Assembly: GCF_029168945.1 (NCBI RefSeq) | Contig: NC_083603.1 | Coordinates: forward strand, 44,082,396 to 44,146,395 | Direction of reading: 5' to 3' | DNA from: Cannabis sativa | Lineage: Eukaryota; Streptophyta; Magnoliopsida; Rosales; Cannabaceae | DNA length: 64,000 bases | In this document: positions 33,963-46,701 of the stretch, in pieces | Position numbering within the stretch: the first letter of the stretch is position 1 | How the letters are laid out: every line of letters starts with the position of its first letter | Translations under genes and position numbers: made by a program | The notes under the pieces: model-generated | Databases searched by the model: none | Seen by the model: only the letters and a program-made list of their open reading frames with translations | Told to the model about the DNA's origin: nothing

Positions 33963-36903
33963 TTATTTTTGTTCACTATCTGCTGTTGCTTGTACTTGAG
34001 TTGCATACTGCAAATTCCAAAGTATGTCTTCAAAAGATGGACGACTTGCATCTGGAGATATGCATTTCTGCATTATGGAGATCACAATCGACAGTGACTC
34101 TTGTGAGCTTGTAGCTAGAACAATTGGTTCAACTATTCGCTTCCGCCCATCTTGGCTCTGCAGAGTTGTCTAGACAAATATGCATTGATATATCAGTGTT
34201 TATTGCACAAATATGATCAGAATCAGATTATGTTACTCTTGAAGCACATACCATTTCTTTGAGCAGAAATGCCTCTCTGCTAGCAGATTGGGAAGGCCCA
34301 ACTACTGCTTCTAATATTATATAGCCAAAGCTGTATGCATCATCTTCTAAACTTGTCATTTGCCTGAAAATTAAGATTTCCCATTGTTAAATGTTAAACC
34401 GAAAATTGGTTACATACAAAACTCCATCTAGTTTAGATAGTTGAGAGTTTATACAAAGTTTTCCTCAAGTGAATAAACAATCAATACATGAGAATAAACA
34501 TTTGAGTGAATAAACTGGTTTACATGAGAGAAAATCCTTACCATGATTTATAATTGTCTCCTTTTGCCTACAAATTAAGGAAATAGAAGTTAAAACCAAA
34601 GAATGAGCGAAATAATTATGCTAGATAAAAGAACTAATCAATTGATATGAAGAACCTTACCACAAAATTTTCAGTTCCTTCTGAGATTATTGACATTCCA
34701 TAATCACTCAATTTCGCCATTTGATGCTGGTCGAGCAAGATGTTATCTGACTTCAGTCTGTTGTTGAAGAAACCAGGTATGATTCCAGTATGAAGGAAGT
34801 GTACGGCTTTGGCAACACCAATTAGTATTGTCAGTCTTTGTGGCCAGTTGAGCACTTCTCTCAGGTTGTTCTCTACACATTATCAGTTATATTGTCAGAG
34901 AAAACAACAGTAGTTTACAATGCTTGTACATTTTAAAATGAGAATGAATATCAGATACAAAAGAAATAACATTTCTTACAAAAAACTTTGGAACTAACCA
35001 GAAAGATGGTCACGAAAAGTCCCATTTGGTACAAATTCAGATACAAGGTAGACCTTGTTCAGATTGTAATCTCCTTGGCCACCACTATCTAGACAGTGGC
35101 CTAAATGGCGTACCAAATGTGGGTGCTGCAGCTTATAAAGAAGATCCAACCTGAGTCTTACATTTCGAATCGAAAATTTCTTTGATAATTGCAGGCACCT
35201 TATAGCAACTTCTGCCCCATTCATTAGCCTTCCTTTGTATAGCTGCATGAAAAAAGAACTATTAACTAAAGATCCTTGGGGATATCAATGTTTTTCATAT
35301 CATACATCCTATATGAGAGCATTACCTGCCCATAAGATCCTTCTCCCAAAAAGGAAGAGTTGTCAAAGTTGTTAGTAGCTTCTATTAACTCTTCTAAGGA
35401 AAAGGACTGACATACTTGGTGACCTTGTCTGGCTAAATTTGCAGCTTGAGAAATAAAACCTGTAAGACAAAAAAGATTGGCATCATTATTGGTTGATCAT
35501 CATCCTTGTTGAATCTGTGTTACAATTTTGTTATTGGACAACCTACTTGCATTTGTCGAAAGCTCGAAGGAGTATCCTGAAACCGAGCTATCTTGTACAG
35601 CTTTGTGCAGTAAGTGTTGTTCAGACATTCCTCGATGACAGAAATGTTTTAACAAAATAAGCAAACCTATAATCAAAAGCACAGAAAGCACAACTATTCC
35701 CATAATAACACCAACTAGAATTGCTGTATTGCCTCGAGATTGTTTATTACTCTTCTGGTTTTTCACTTCTTCACAATGTGATTGTTCATGCTGATTCTGC
35801 ATATCTATTGATAGACAATTCCCATCAAACTCAACAAGTCTTTTATCTGATTTAGAGCTTAAACAAGTAGGCAATCCACCTGTGAACTTGTTATTCGATA
35901 TATCTACGAACTCTAGCTTACTCCCACAACTTAGATGGTTCGAAAGTGAACCTCTTAGCATGTTTGATGCTAAATCCAAGTAACTGATATTAGGCAAAGA
36001 GAAAAGTTTAGCTGGAGGCATGCCTGTTAGATAATTGGATGATAAGTCAAGGTTTTGAAGGCCTTGTAATTGGCCATATTGCTGTGGAATCTCACCTGAG
36101 AATGAGTTGTTGAAAAGAAACAGCATGACCAACCCTTTTGGCATTGGAGATAGTGATGAGGTAATTTTGTTCCCACTCAAATCTAGCACATAAAGGCTTC
36201 TTAAGGCACTAAGATCTGGTAATTTCCCTGATATATCATTGTTAGCTATAGTAAGATTGGTGAGAGTGGTTATTTTCTGAATTGAAGATGGAATTGGACC
36301 TGTCAATTTGTTGTTGCTCAAGCTTAAAATACTCAGATCAATTAATGAATCAAACCAACTTGGAACAGTTCCATTCAAGAAATTGTTGTCCATTATAAGA
36401 GTTTGAAGCTTCACCATTTCTGAGATTTTAGGTGGAATTGAACCAAAGAAAAAATTTGAACTCAAGTCTAGATATTCAAGGGAATAGAGTCTATGAATTT
36501 TGTCTGGAATTGGACCCCAGATGCCCAAAGACACAAGGCTAAGAACTCTCAGATTATTAAGCCTTGCCAGTGTGGTAAAGAAAGAATCAATTGAAAATCT
36601 CTCTGACAAAGTTTGATTTGGAATAGCAAAGCCATTAAAATCACTCACCTTAATTGACTTATCTCCAATAATTCTGAGCTCAGTGACAACATTGTCCTGA
36701 CATGTGAGGTTAACTTGTGTACTTGAAGAAATGAAGCAATAATCTCTGCTATGATCTTGCCAAATTTCTAACTCTGTTGGGTACTCCAAATGCTTTCTTA
36801 GCTGTAGAAGAACTTGGGTTTGAGAGGACTGAAGTTGGTAAGTACCCAGAAAAGAAAAACTCCAGATAAATAAGAAAATCAAGAGCATATTACTACACCC
36901 CAT
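33963..36903 (-). CDS. LRR receptor-like pseudokinase (At3g03770-like, LRR-VI)
   Basis: Exons on the minus strand: 36903-35547, 35459-35326, 35242-34999, 34872-34661, 34567-34542, 34363-34252 and 34169-33963. All phases close, giving 763 residues. There is a signal peptide (MGCSNMLLIFLFIWSFSFLG), about ten leucine-rich repeats (LEYLDLSSNFFFGSIPP and similar), and one membrane segment around residue 400 (AILVGVIMGIVVLSVLLIIG). A kinase-like domain follows. The VAIK lysine is Arg (EVAIRCL), the HRD loop is replaced (PGFFNNRLKSDN) and DFG is DYG, so catalysis is unlikely. This matches the inactive LRR kinases At3g03770, At5g14210 and At1g14390. The role is probably plasma-membrane signalling by scaffolding. 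Exon 1 holds the whole ectodomain and membrane helix. Confidence 0.93.
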
Positions 36904-37480
36904 TAAAGGATCTCACTTTTTCTTGTTATGACCCAAGAACTCAATAAAGACCTGTCATTTAATGGAAACGCAAACGAGACCAATATAATATCAGTGGAAT
37001 ATTGACAAACTCTTCAGGAATATGGTGGCAAGTTCAGGCTCAATGATTGAATCTTCTTCGTTTTAGAAAAAAAGCAGCAGAGTAAGAACGACCAGTTTTA
37101 CCCCACAAGCTCAAAAACCAAGCTTTTCCAGCAATTTACTCAGAATAAAGGCAGAGACTTTTTTACTCTTTCACAGAGCTTACAAAGCACATGTCACATT
37201 TGATTTAAGTAACAGAGACAAAACCCACAAGGAAGAAGGTAAGTTCCAAAGATTTTGTTTAGTAGTAGTTGAAGATGATAAGTGGGGTACCTGGATTTAA
37301 TGCAGTATTGCATTTAGTGCTCTCACATGGTGCTTTTTTGAAGCCAGTGAAGCATTAATGGCTTAGACTTTTGCTCTTCAGAAGAGAAGATAGGAAGAGA
37401 GAGACCGAGAGAGAGAGAGGAGTCTACTTTGAATACTCTTCAGTCTTTTGAGCAAAGAAAAAATCTAGAGAGAACTCAAT
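36904..37480 (-). promoter_or_regulatory. Leader/upstream region of the LRR pseudokinase gene
   Basis: On the minus strand this region lies directly upstream of the start codon at 36903. It includes a CT-rich run (GAGAGAGAGA on the plus strand at 37408-37419), common in plant 5' leaders. No splice sites or TATA box could be fixed with confidence. Confidence 0.35.
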
Positions 37481-37972
37481 TAAGATGTCAACAAGAAAAT
37501 GATATTATAACATTTGTTTTGGTTCAAAAACAAAAAGAAGAAAATGAAAAAGATAACTTTCTTTCTTTAGTGGCTAGTTGAAGCATGAATGACTGTCTTA
37601 CTGTCTTTTTCATTTGTTGTTGTTGCTTTTTTTTTTTATTTTTTTTAGTTTGAGAAATAATGATCATAATAGGATAAGTTCACAATGTCTTTCTCTAAAC
37701 AATAGTATCAAACAAATCAAAATGTGCTGGCTACCACAGTAGCATGTGTGGGAAATATCAAATTGGGCAAAGAGATCATGAATATGGAGACAATAATACT
37801 ACTGACACTGTCTATACTTCTGTTTCTTGGGATAGAGAGAAGAAGAGAGGTCATGGATCCGTTTCCAATGGTTTTCATAGTTGGTGTATTCAATACAAAT
37901 ACAATATACATTATAACATGTCATTTGTTTGGTATTTTTAAATGAGAAAATGCTAACCTTTCAAAATGTAAT

Positions 37973-38424
37973 ATAGTAAAACCTCTATCTAAGAATACAC
38001 TTGGGACCAAGTAAATTATATTCTAATTGGGAGGTTATAACTAAATAGAGTTACACTAGAAAAAAAAAATTAAAAAAACCAAAAAATATCAATGTAACAA
38101 TAATAACAATAAATAATCATTAATACTATATCATAATAAAAATATTTTAGAGTAAATATAATTTCATACATATATTATAATTTAAAATAAAATTATTAAT
38201 TTTACATAAATAAATTTACAAAATACATGTACATATTTTATTAAGATGTAATTATTCTTATATAGAGATATACTTTGTTAATACGGGACTTAAAAAATGT
38301 ATAACTAATTACAATTTAGAGGTTATTCTTATTTATAACTGACCCAAATCGGGACTTGATTTTTTTATAACAAATTAGAGGTTATTCTTGAATAGAGTAT
38401 TCTTAAATAGAGGTTCTACTCTAT
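37973..38424. mobile_element. Terminal-inverted-repeat element with AACCTCTAT ends
   Basis: The left end is TATAGTAAAACCTCTATCTAAG; the right end read in reverse is TATAGAGTAGAACCTCTATTTA. Internal GAGGTTAT words are also inverted (38030 and 38380). It is AT-rich and non-coding, about 450 bp. A TA duplication is possible. Sequences with AACCTCTATAAATTAATA-like ends are common plant repeats. Confidence 0.55.
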
Positions 38425-38797
38425 AACCATTAGTATAATTAAGAATTAAATTTCATATAATTTAAAAAAAAAATACTAAAATATATTATTGGTATTTAAT
38501 ATTTTTTTTGATGTCATATTATTATTAGTATAATTAAATATTTAGTATCGTATAACTTAGAAAAAATAACTTTTTCATCACTAGTGCCTAATAATTTTTA
38601 TAAAGTATCAGTAACTAATCACAAAGTGCCATTTTTAAGTAATGTCAATAGTATTATGTATTAAATTAAATTATTTGAAACTTAATATTTAATTGTATCA
38701 ATAATAATATAACATTTGCTATTAAGCATCATAATCTTTTAGTTGTTTAAGATTAACAAATTTTTTAGGGTAATGAGAAAGTGATCCTTTGGAAAAG

Positions 38798-38872
38798 GGA
38801 AATTTCAATTTTTGACCCTAATAATACAACCTATATCAAAATTTATACCCCTTTATAATTTGTACAAATTTA
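38798..38872 (+). repeat. Left terminal inverted repeat of the MULE
   Basis: It starts GGAAATTTCAATTTTTGACC and is nearly identical, in reverse, to 47383-47458 over about 75 bp. Similarity fades further inward. Confidence 0.92.
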
Positions 38873-39430
38873 TTCCTATAATTTTAAAAGTTTCCTAAAA
38901 TACCCCCTAAATTAAAAATTCCCTCTCTCAGACGTTCCCTCTCTCTTTCTGACGCTCCCTCTCTCTCTCGCTCTTCACGATCACGAACCCCCCCCCACAT
39001 TTCCCTCTCTCAGACGTTCCCTCTCTCTCTCATTCTCTCTGTTTTCCTCACGAGCACGAACCACAACCCACAAGCCCTCACGAACCCACAACCCGCTCCC
39101 ACACTCACGAACCCACAAACCAGACTTCCCCTCTCTCTCTCTCTCTCTCTGTTCTCCTCACGAGCACGAACCCACAACCCCTCACGAACCACGACGAGGA
39201 CGATCCAGGACCACGACGACGACGAAGCACTGAACTTCACTGAAGTGAACCATTGAACCACGAAAAGGTAAGTTTTTTTCTGTTTAAATTTTAGAAATTT
39301 CAATGCGAATTTGTGTATGTGCTTCAGATTTTGTGTGTTTTAGATTGTATATGCGAATTTAGATGTCAATAGTTGCATGTTGTATGTGTTGGATATGTTT
39401 CAATGGTGTTTTCTGTGTTTTTACTTATTT

Positions 39431-39907
39431 GTCGATGAAATGTCGATAGGATGTCGATAGGATGTCGATATGTGTAGGTATCTGGTGCTTGAACATTGTT
39501 GTCGACAGGTTATCGACGTAATGTCGACTACTTGTCGATGGTTTTACCATTGTTTTGATGTTGTGTAGTTTTGCTTACTAGAATGTCGACAATTTGTCGA
39601 CCGTATGTCGATAGTTTTGTCGATAATAAGTTGCGGTTCATTCTTTTGCAAGTTTATCGTTGTGATGTCGACAATTTGTCAATCGTATGTCGACGGTTTG
39701 TCGATTATAAGTCCCGCTCATTTTGTTGGTAAAATGTCGACGATTTGTCGACTGTATGTCGATAACTTGTCGATGTTGGTAGTTTGTCAATGCTCTTATG
39801 GTAATGTCGATAGAATGTCGATTGTATGTCGACTGTTTATCGACCAGTTATGAATGTTTGTTAATGTCGACAGAATGTCGACATGATGTCGATGTTATGT
39901 CGACATT
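39431..39907. repeat. RTCGAY array, left: seven four-unit blocks
   Basis: The palindromic core RTCGAY (GTCGAC, GTCGAT, ATCGAC) recurs every 11 bp in runs of four, about 44 bp each. Spacers of roughly 16-40 bp unlike the core separate the runs. I count seven such blocks. The array lies between the left leader with its GTAAGT donor (39268) and the DUF1985 start at 39955. Because 11 is not a multiple of 3 the array is not coding; frames over it such as 39605-39853 are shadows. Confidence 0.88.
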
Positions 39908-39954
39908 TCTTAACTTTTTTGACATTTAAATTTGTTTGGTTTTTGTTTTTTCGT

Positions 39955-42770
39955 ATGGCTCCTGCACTCATTATTCCAAAGACCCGAGCATTTCACGGCC
40001 GCGTCACATATAGGGCACCGGAATTTTTGCCAAAATTAAAGCTCGGCTTTGAGGAGTTCAACCTTAACAACACGACGAAGGAAAGCCGTTTCGGAGCTTC
40101 CGGAATGCCGTACCACCGACATTCTCCTCTGTTATTTCACTGATGCTCCACAAAATGAAAGTGGATGCTCGGGAGGAGTCGAGGATGAGGTTTTATGTTG
40201 GTCGGAAGGAGGTCCGATTCGGGGTCTTGGAGTTTGCACTCATTACGGTTTGGACTTCTCCTGGGGCCACTGTAAGAGGAGAAGGCTGCGCAGTCGCGCG
40301 CTCGGGGGTCGACCGACCGATCAACAAATATTTCAACCGGCTCGATAGTGTGAAGACAGAGCACTCCAACTTCGCTCACAACCGCGAACCCGAAGACTTG
40401 TACAAGCCCTCGGCTTGTGCTTGTTTGTGGAGTCGTGCTTCCGGGGCCGCGAGGCCAACGCGCCGATCACGCCTCACATCATTAGATATGTGGAAGACCT
40501 CGAGTTCTTCTTCCGGATTCCTTTGGGGAAGCACTCATTCGCCGACTCATGCACTCGCTTCGTAAAGACATGTTGAAACGAAGGCCAACTACGAGAAGAA
40601 GCCGAGTTCGGATGTTCGCGAGTGCAAATACACGGCATGGCTTCGCACCCGCAGTTCAATATTGGGCGTACGAGGCCATTTCGTGAGGTTGGCAAGAGGT
40701 ATGGCACGAACCACGGGATTCGGTTCCCGTGATGCCTTATTGGACGAGCAAAGGCGATATTGGGAAGAAAGACGTCGGCCGCATTATTTTCTAGACGGCA
40801 TGATTTTCACTTATGTTCCGAATAATTATTTAACATAAATGCTTGTAATAAATGCTAAATGGTTTTATTTTGATATTTGTTAAACCATAAACGTAAATGC
40901 GGAAGTGGTGAAGGGGCTCCTTCCACGGACGAGGAGGAGGCATTTGTGAGGACAATTTCTTACGATGGTGTGGAGAACACCGGTTGATGCTTGTGGATGA
41001 CACAGAGGCCGTGAGGCAGTAGTCAGTACCGTAGACTCAGTCCCGTACACTCGGGAAAGAGACACTCAGTACCAATTTTTGGAACTTTTTTTTATGTCTT
41101 CATTTTTTATTATTTTTGTTTTGTGATATTTGTTACATTGTGGAATTATCGTATGCTTACCGTATTTTTTTGATATATATTTTTTCGTGCCATCGGTTCG
41201 TAACCTCGGCCCAGGTGCACCATCTTCATCGAGGCGTTCGGGTGCCGAGTACACCGATTTAGTGGCTCGGTTGGATAGGATCGAGGCCGACACTCGTGTC
41301 CGTATGCCGCTGGCCGAGTCAAGAAGGCATACGAGACCACCATGGTAGCCGAAGGGTGGTCGAACGTAATTATGGAGCGAGCTCGTACACATATTGGCCA
41401 TGTTGAATCGTCCGCCAACGACGGCCTTCAAGACCGAGGCCCCCGGCAGATCCATCTACCCCACCACCACCGCTTCACCCCGTAGAAGAGGATGAGGTCT
41501 TCCCCGACGATTACGATCCTTATGAGGGAGCTCCAAATGCCGACTCCGATCGAGGCACAACCTCTTATCCATGTACATGACACCGAGTCGCAGGGTGAGA
41601 TTCGTCCATAGAGGCACAACTGCAAGGTTAAGAGTCGGAAGAGGAAGAGAAAGCCTCCCGTATGGTTCGGTGACTATACGGGAGATGAAGAGGAGACATA
41701 GGCCATCTTCGACTTTTGATCCCCGGAGCCACCGGACGAGAAATTGTTAACCACTTTCCGAAAGTGGTGTGTTGGACTCATTCCGAACCACCGACTTCGG
41801 ATTCGAGAAGTGGTGATTACTGGCCCAGATTCTTTTGGATAATGCTCACACCAAAGGAATGGCTTACGGAATGACGTAAGTAAAGTATTTTATAATATTA
41901 CTTCACTTTACAACTTTATGTGCAATTAATATATTTTTCGTGTAATCGATATTTCCGTTTATATGCAAGATATGATGCGGCAATGCATATGTTTGAGGAG
42001 GCGACGCACCGACTATCCACCGACATTTCTGTGGTGGTATCATTCTCTCCACATTCGTGACCGCCATGATCAAGAAAGGCATGGACGAGCCACAGGGGTC
42101 CGAGGAAAAACTTTAAATGGGAGGAATATATCCCGGACTACCGCACGTGGTTTCATAAGGTATTGTTTTAGTAAGATTTTAAATGTTAATTGTTTGGGAA
42201 GATTATTATGGTTTGTTAATTGTTTCGTTGTTCTCCGTAATTACGGTCCCAAGTCTTTGAGAGATGGAGGGGTAACGAGTTTATTTACTTCGTTCGCACC
42301 TTCCCCACGGCAAGACACCGGGTCACGCTGAAGTGGACATGTAGCCGTGGAAAATTAATGTCTACGACCGTGATTCCGCGTCCGTCATTTGGACCGCCAT
42401 GGAACCCATCTTGAAGGTTTGGTCGAACCGCCGCCCTCGCTAATCCTTGCAACCGGGGAATTTCCACATAACAACCGCATCATGGCGTTAGCTAACGGTG
42501 ACATCGCGGTGCTTCCAAAAATGCACGCGAGTCGAGCCACTCACGACTTAGTTCCGAAGTCGGCAAACTGTGCACATAGCGATAAAAAAGTACTATAGTA
42601 TTAAAATATGTTTTACGTTAGATCGACTTTACATTTTATTTTGCATTTAGTGGTGATTGTGGCGTGTATTCCATTGAGTATGTGGAGCATCTCATGATGC
42701 AACGTGGATTGACCGATGTGACGCCGACCGGATAGCCATGTTTCGTCGACGGTGGTGTGTCGATTTATTT
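39955..42770 (+). pseudogene. DUF1985 / Ulp1-like peptidase gene of the MULE
   Basis: It starts at ATG 39955 (MAPALIIPKTRAFHGR). 40143-40270 has the DUF1985 pattern (RFYVGRKEVRFGVLEFALIT). 40640-40730 has AVQYWAYEA and GKRYGTNHGIRFP. 41940-42770 holds Ulp1 C48 peptidase traces: an HRVTLKW box at about 42317 (canonically HWVTLKV), then VYDRDS, and GDCGVYSIEYVEHLMMQRG at 42656, which keeps the catalytic Cys. Several frameshifts and stops separate these parts, so it is inactive as it stands. Ulp1 enzymes cleave SUMO-type conjugates. In Arabidopsis VANDAL elements DUF1985 proteins (VANC) act as anti-silencing factors; a similar role in the live ancestor is my inference. Confidence 0.75.
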
Positions 42771-43009
42771 TACCAAAATGTCTACTGATTATATTTTTAA
42801 TTATTGGGACATTGTATATTTTGTGTAATTAACATTACGGTTATGTATATATAGATTTTCTTTTCGTTCAAATTTTGATAATTCTACGTGGTTTCAAATA
42901 TAAAATATCAACATTATTCAACAAAAATAACTATTAAACCTAACAATAATTAAAATATTTGAAAAATATTCAACCTCAACAAAAATAACTATGACAAAAT
43001 ATGCGTCAT

Positions 43010-45617
43010 TACAATATATCAAATTTCCCAACGAATACGTACAAGACGCCTCGGATGCGGCTTTGCATGTTGCTCCGTTGTGGCCCTGAGCACCACGCGC
43101 CGCACGGCTTCGTGGGTACGTAACCTTTTATCACTCGCACGGAAACGGCTTCTCCCGTCTTCTTCCGCGTTGCTTTTTCTTGGACGACTTCACAGCTTCT
43201 TTTCCACAGTGCCCCAACTTTCATATTCTCGATGTGTTCCGGAGAACTCAATCATCCTCGTCACCCGAGATTGATGGTATCATCGTAAATCGTCCTCCAC
43301 GTTTCTTTTGAATAATAAGGTGAGCAAAGCGTGTACACACTTGTGTTCGTTTTCAATGCCGCGCACATGCATGAAGGCAAGGAGTTTCAATAACGTGAAC
43401 ACGCCGCGCAGTGCATGTTTTTTCAACTAGATTCACATCACCACCTCTTTCACCCAGGTCCTACCAACGTTATACAAATTGGCTCCATTTCGTTGGACGC
43501 GCCCGTACCTTGCATTTTCATGAATTTTTGCCAAGTTTTTTTCGAAGAGCGTGGCCAAAGGGGTGGCACATTTGTCGGCATTTTCGAGGCGATCGGCGAA
43601 CCACGATTGGAGTGTGAACCTCGATAAATTCAACCAAAGTAGTTATTGGATATTTCGAACTCTTGTGACACTATTGAAGCTTTCGCAGCGTTGCTCGTCA
43701 TGATGTTGTATCTATCGCCCAAACAATAAGGGTGAGCCCACTTCTCAAACCCTATACTCTCCACATATGCGGCGATGGCCGATTCATCTTTCTAAGCTTC
43801 TCGAACTCTATCGCATTCAGTCTTCGACCCTGCGTAAGCAACATTATATATTTGGTTGTGAAAAGCATCGTCTTGAATTTGGCGTTCACGTTCATAACAA
43901 TGTGGTGATAGCATGCACGATTAATTCGGCCGGAAAAACGAGTTCAACAAAGATGATCAATGCTTTGATGCCTATCCGACACAAACACTAAGTTCTCAAC
44001 CACGCCAATCGCTACCCTCAACTTCCGTAAGAAATACGTCCAGAGTCGTTATTCTCACCGTCAACGATACCATAAGCAACCGCAACAATTGGTTGTTCGC
44101 ATCGTATGCCACAGGCAACTAACATTATACCGCCGTACTTCGTCTTCAAGGTGCCATCGATACTCAAAACAAGACGACAAAAAGAAAAGCCCCTTCTACA
44201 TGCACCGAGTGATATAAACAAGATTGAACCGCTCATCCTCTAAGTACAAGTCGGTAATGGTACTGGATTCTTCGTTCCAAAGATGTACAAGTACCGGGAA
44301 GCTTCATGTATGAAAACTCGGCGTACCCCTAGCATACGTAAGTCCCATCTCCCCGCACCTCCACGCCTTCACATAACTCATACCGATACCGTAGTTGTCA
44401 AACATGTCCCTCTCGTATGTCTTTAGCCTTGTACTTAGTTCCGTCTGGTGTACTTCCCTTAATAAGGTGGCCAACTACCCATGGTGCCGCTCGACTTGAT
44501 CCGAACGTCTCGCATTCAAGTTACATGTGTGTTCATTGTGAAATACAAAGGACCTCAAAGTTGTCGAATGCATCTTCTTCCTCCCCTCAATCTCCATTTA
44601 CAATCCGGAGCCTTGCATGTAACGTACAACACATCGGGGGATGACTTCTTCACCATCCACTCGAAATTGTTATTAAGGGCAAACCTACCCACAACTTGTC
44701 TCGCCTCTTCCTTGTTTTCATAAAAATTACCAAGCTCTATCACCCATGCTTCCTTACTTTGTAAACAAGTAGTTAGCTCATGATTTTCCATTATATCTTC
44801 CTTTGTCCACATGGGAGCTTTGAACTTGGTACAAACTTCGAAAGAGGAGAACGTTGAGAACGTTGCATGACGAGCATGTTCTTCGAATCCCGCCCGGTCG
44901 ACTACCGCTAGTTCCGGGTGTAGTGCGATTTTCACTACGAGGTTGTCGTTCTGCCGTGTACCTTGGTTACTCGGTACACACTCTAACCTCAACGATGGTC
45001 CCGCTACGGCTTCATCGACTGCCAAATCATGTTCATCGTCCATATTCAAATCTACAATAGGATCGTTATTGTAGAAGGGTGTATCGAACTCTTCAAACTG
45101 ATGAAATCCTGTCGCTTCGTTCTTGCCCTACATTGGCTCCGAACATCGAATTGGCTCGGAACACCTCTAAATTGGCCGGAACCTCCTCATTCACACCAAT
45201 CCCAACATCCGTTTCGGAACGCAAGACCCTACCACACTCCGAGGAGAGGATTAGTAGGCGGCGTAGGCTCCGAATTCCCAACTTTTCTCACCTTGGTCAC
45301 GAATAATGGCATAAACTCGTATTTGACATTGTTGCCCTCATCTCTAAAAACGTTCTCGCCTTGGCGTTCTCTTAATAACCTCGGCGCAACCATTTTTCCC
45401 TTCATGTACAAGGAACAAATCTCCAACTTTAAATCATACGCTACGGATCAACTTCCAACTCTTCATATAAAATTTGTCGCAGCTTCTTGTAGGGTTGTCT
45501 CGGTTGTAACATCAACGTCAAGCCGCTATTTGCTTTGTAGATCCAATTATAATTCTCACATAACCAAACACCATCGTACGATACAACAAGGAACACTTTG
45601 TCTCCTGCAATGCAAAC
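43010..45617 (-). pseudogene. MURA-type MULE transposase, decayed
   Basis: Minus strand. An acceptor TTTGCATTGCAG at about 45618 precedes an N-terminal domain (VFLVVSYDGVWLCENYNW). 45049-44555 is the MuDR DNA-binding domain (FYENKEEARQVVGRFALNNN, YVTCKAPDCKWRLRG). 44236-43700 carries the MULE catalytic domain, with the first Asp in LSIDGTLKTKYGGIMLVACG, an SDRHQSID block and an EFEKLRK block. 43410-43300 resembles the zf-SWIM pattern (HVIETPCLHACA). Many frameshifts and stops are present. The live enzyme would cut and rejoin element ends in the nucleus. Confidence 0.8.
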
Positions 45618-45659
45618 CAAAACAAGGTGAGTAAAGGAAAAAACACCAAAAAATAAACA

Positions 45660-46031
45660 TCGACATCCCATCGATATCAATGTACATAATGTCGAGAAGC
45701 ACAATACCAGTAAATTAGCATCGATTGTCGACATTGTGTCGACATAATATCGACATACAATCGACAAAAAAACAACCATGCTCGTCATCGACATACTATC
45801 GACATACCATCGACATTATATCGACAATAGAAACGGTTGCACATTAAATGTTAATAAATTTTACATACGTTCCCAACAACCCTTCTCAATCGAAACGTTG
45901 CATGTCGACACGTGTCCTATCGACAACATATCGACATGAAGTCGACATGTCGTCGACAAATGTGGTTGCAGTGACACTAAATTGGCATGTTGTCGATAAG
46001 ATGTCGACATAGTATCGACATTCTGTCGATA
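45660..46031. repeat. RTCGAY arrays, right inner: five four-unit blocks
   Basis: Three blocks lie at 45660-45831 and two at 45902-46031, with the same 11-bp spacing and four-core structure as the left array. The first block has one degenerate core. They sit between the divergent starts of the transposase coding exon (minus, 45617) and the small plus-strand frame (46214). Confidence 0.85.
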
Positions 46032-46113
46032 AATACGCCATTTCATGCGTTTTTCCCTGTACAGTTACGCATTTAATGACCATTAAATTTTCATACATTC
46101 CCAACATTTTTAC

Positions 46114-46121
46114 TGCTCTAT
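46114..46121 (+). promoter_or_regulatory. TATA box before the small MULE reading frame
   Basis: CTATAAAAGC at about 46115 is a near-perfect plant TATA box, about 95 bp upstream of ATG 46214. A pyrimidine-rich leader lies in between and two RTCGAY blocks lie immediately upstream. Confidence 0.5.
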
Positions 46122-46213
46122 AAAAGCAAAGGGAAATCTTATTCATAAGTGCTCTTGTATTCTACCTATCTCTTACTCTTAAAATTTTCTCTTATTCTCT
46201 TAAGTTTCAAATA

Positions 46214-46600
46214 TGGCCCCAAGAAAGAACGGCAAATACCCCATCCTAACTCCCGAGGAGCCGAAGCGGGAGGATGATGTCATGGTTACTCCCGCAATGC
46301 GAAAGTTTTGATGCCGCTCGAGCTTTCGAAAGAGAGCGAAACTAAGAACGAGTTCGTGTTCATGCAACTTGAAAGAGAATTTGCAAAATCGGCGAATGGC
46401 CGGCTCCACCACCCGGGGTTCCCCGAAGGATGCCGTCGTTGCAAACTCGGCATCTTCAACCAGAACCAAGAAGCTCGGAACATTATGCAAGTATTGCGTT
46501 CACTCGCCACAAGCCAAAGAATTTAAAAAAAATAATTTCTTATGTTATGGTTTGCTCAGGGGTTTTATTTAATGTTTTTTTTTTAATTTTTATGAACTTT
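46214..46600 (+). pseudogene. Small unknown gene remnant of the MULE
   Basis: The frame MAPRKNGKYPILTPEEPKRE ends at a TGA near 46309. Open sequence continues in other frames to about 46570 (NEFVFMQLEREFAKSANGR in one, KLGTLCKYCVHSPQAKEF in another), suggesting one or two frameshifts in a short basic protein. I recognise no family. Its position, as third gene beside a transposase and a DUF1985 gene, recalls VANB of VANDAL elements, but no sequence likeness was established. Confidence 0.4.
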
Positions 46601-46701
46601 TATTTTCTGTTTTTTTTTATGTTTTTTTTTTGTTATTTTTAATGAAGTTTATTTTCTGTCAATGTTATGTTTATGTTTTATCTACGGTATTTTTCCATTG
46701 C

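Noticed and set aside
39605..39853. 82-residue frame over the left RTCGAY array
   Set aside because: An 11-bp period cannot encode a repeat protein in one phase with conservation; the frame is a shadow of the array.
39431..39907. CRISPR-like array
   Set aside because: The regular spacing is 11 bp with 6-bp palindromic cores in a plant transposon; there are no 20-40 bp repeats, unique spacers or cas genes.
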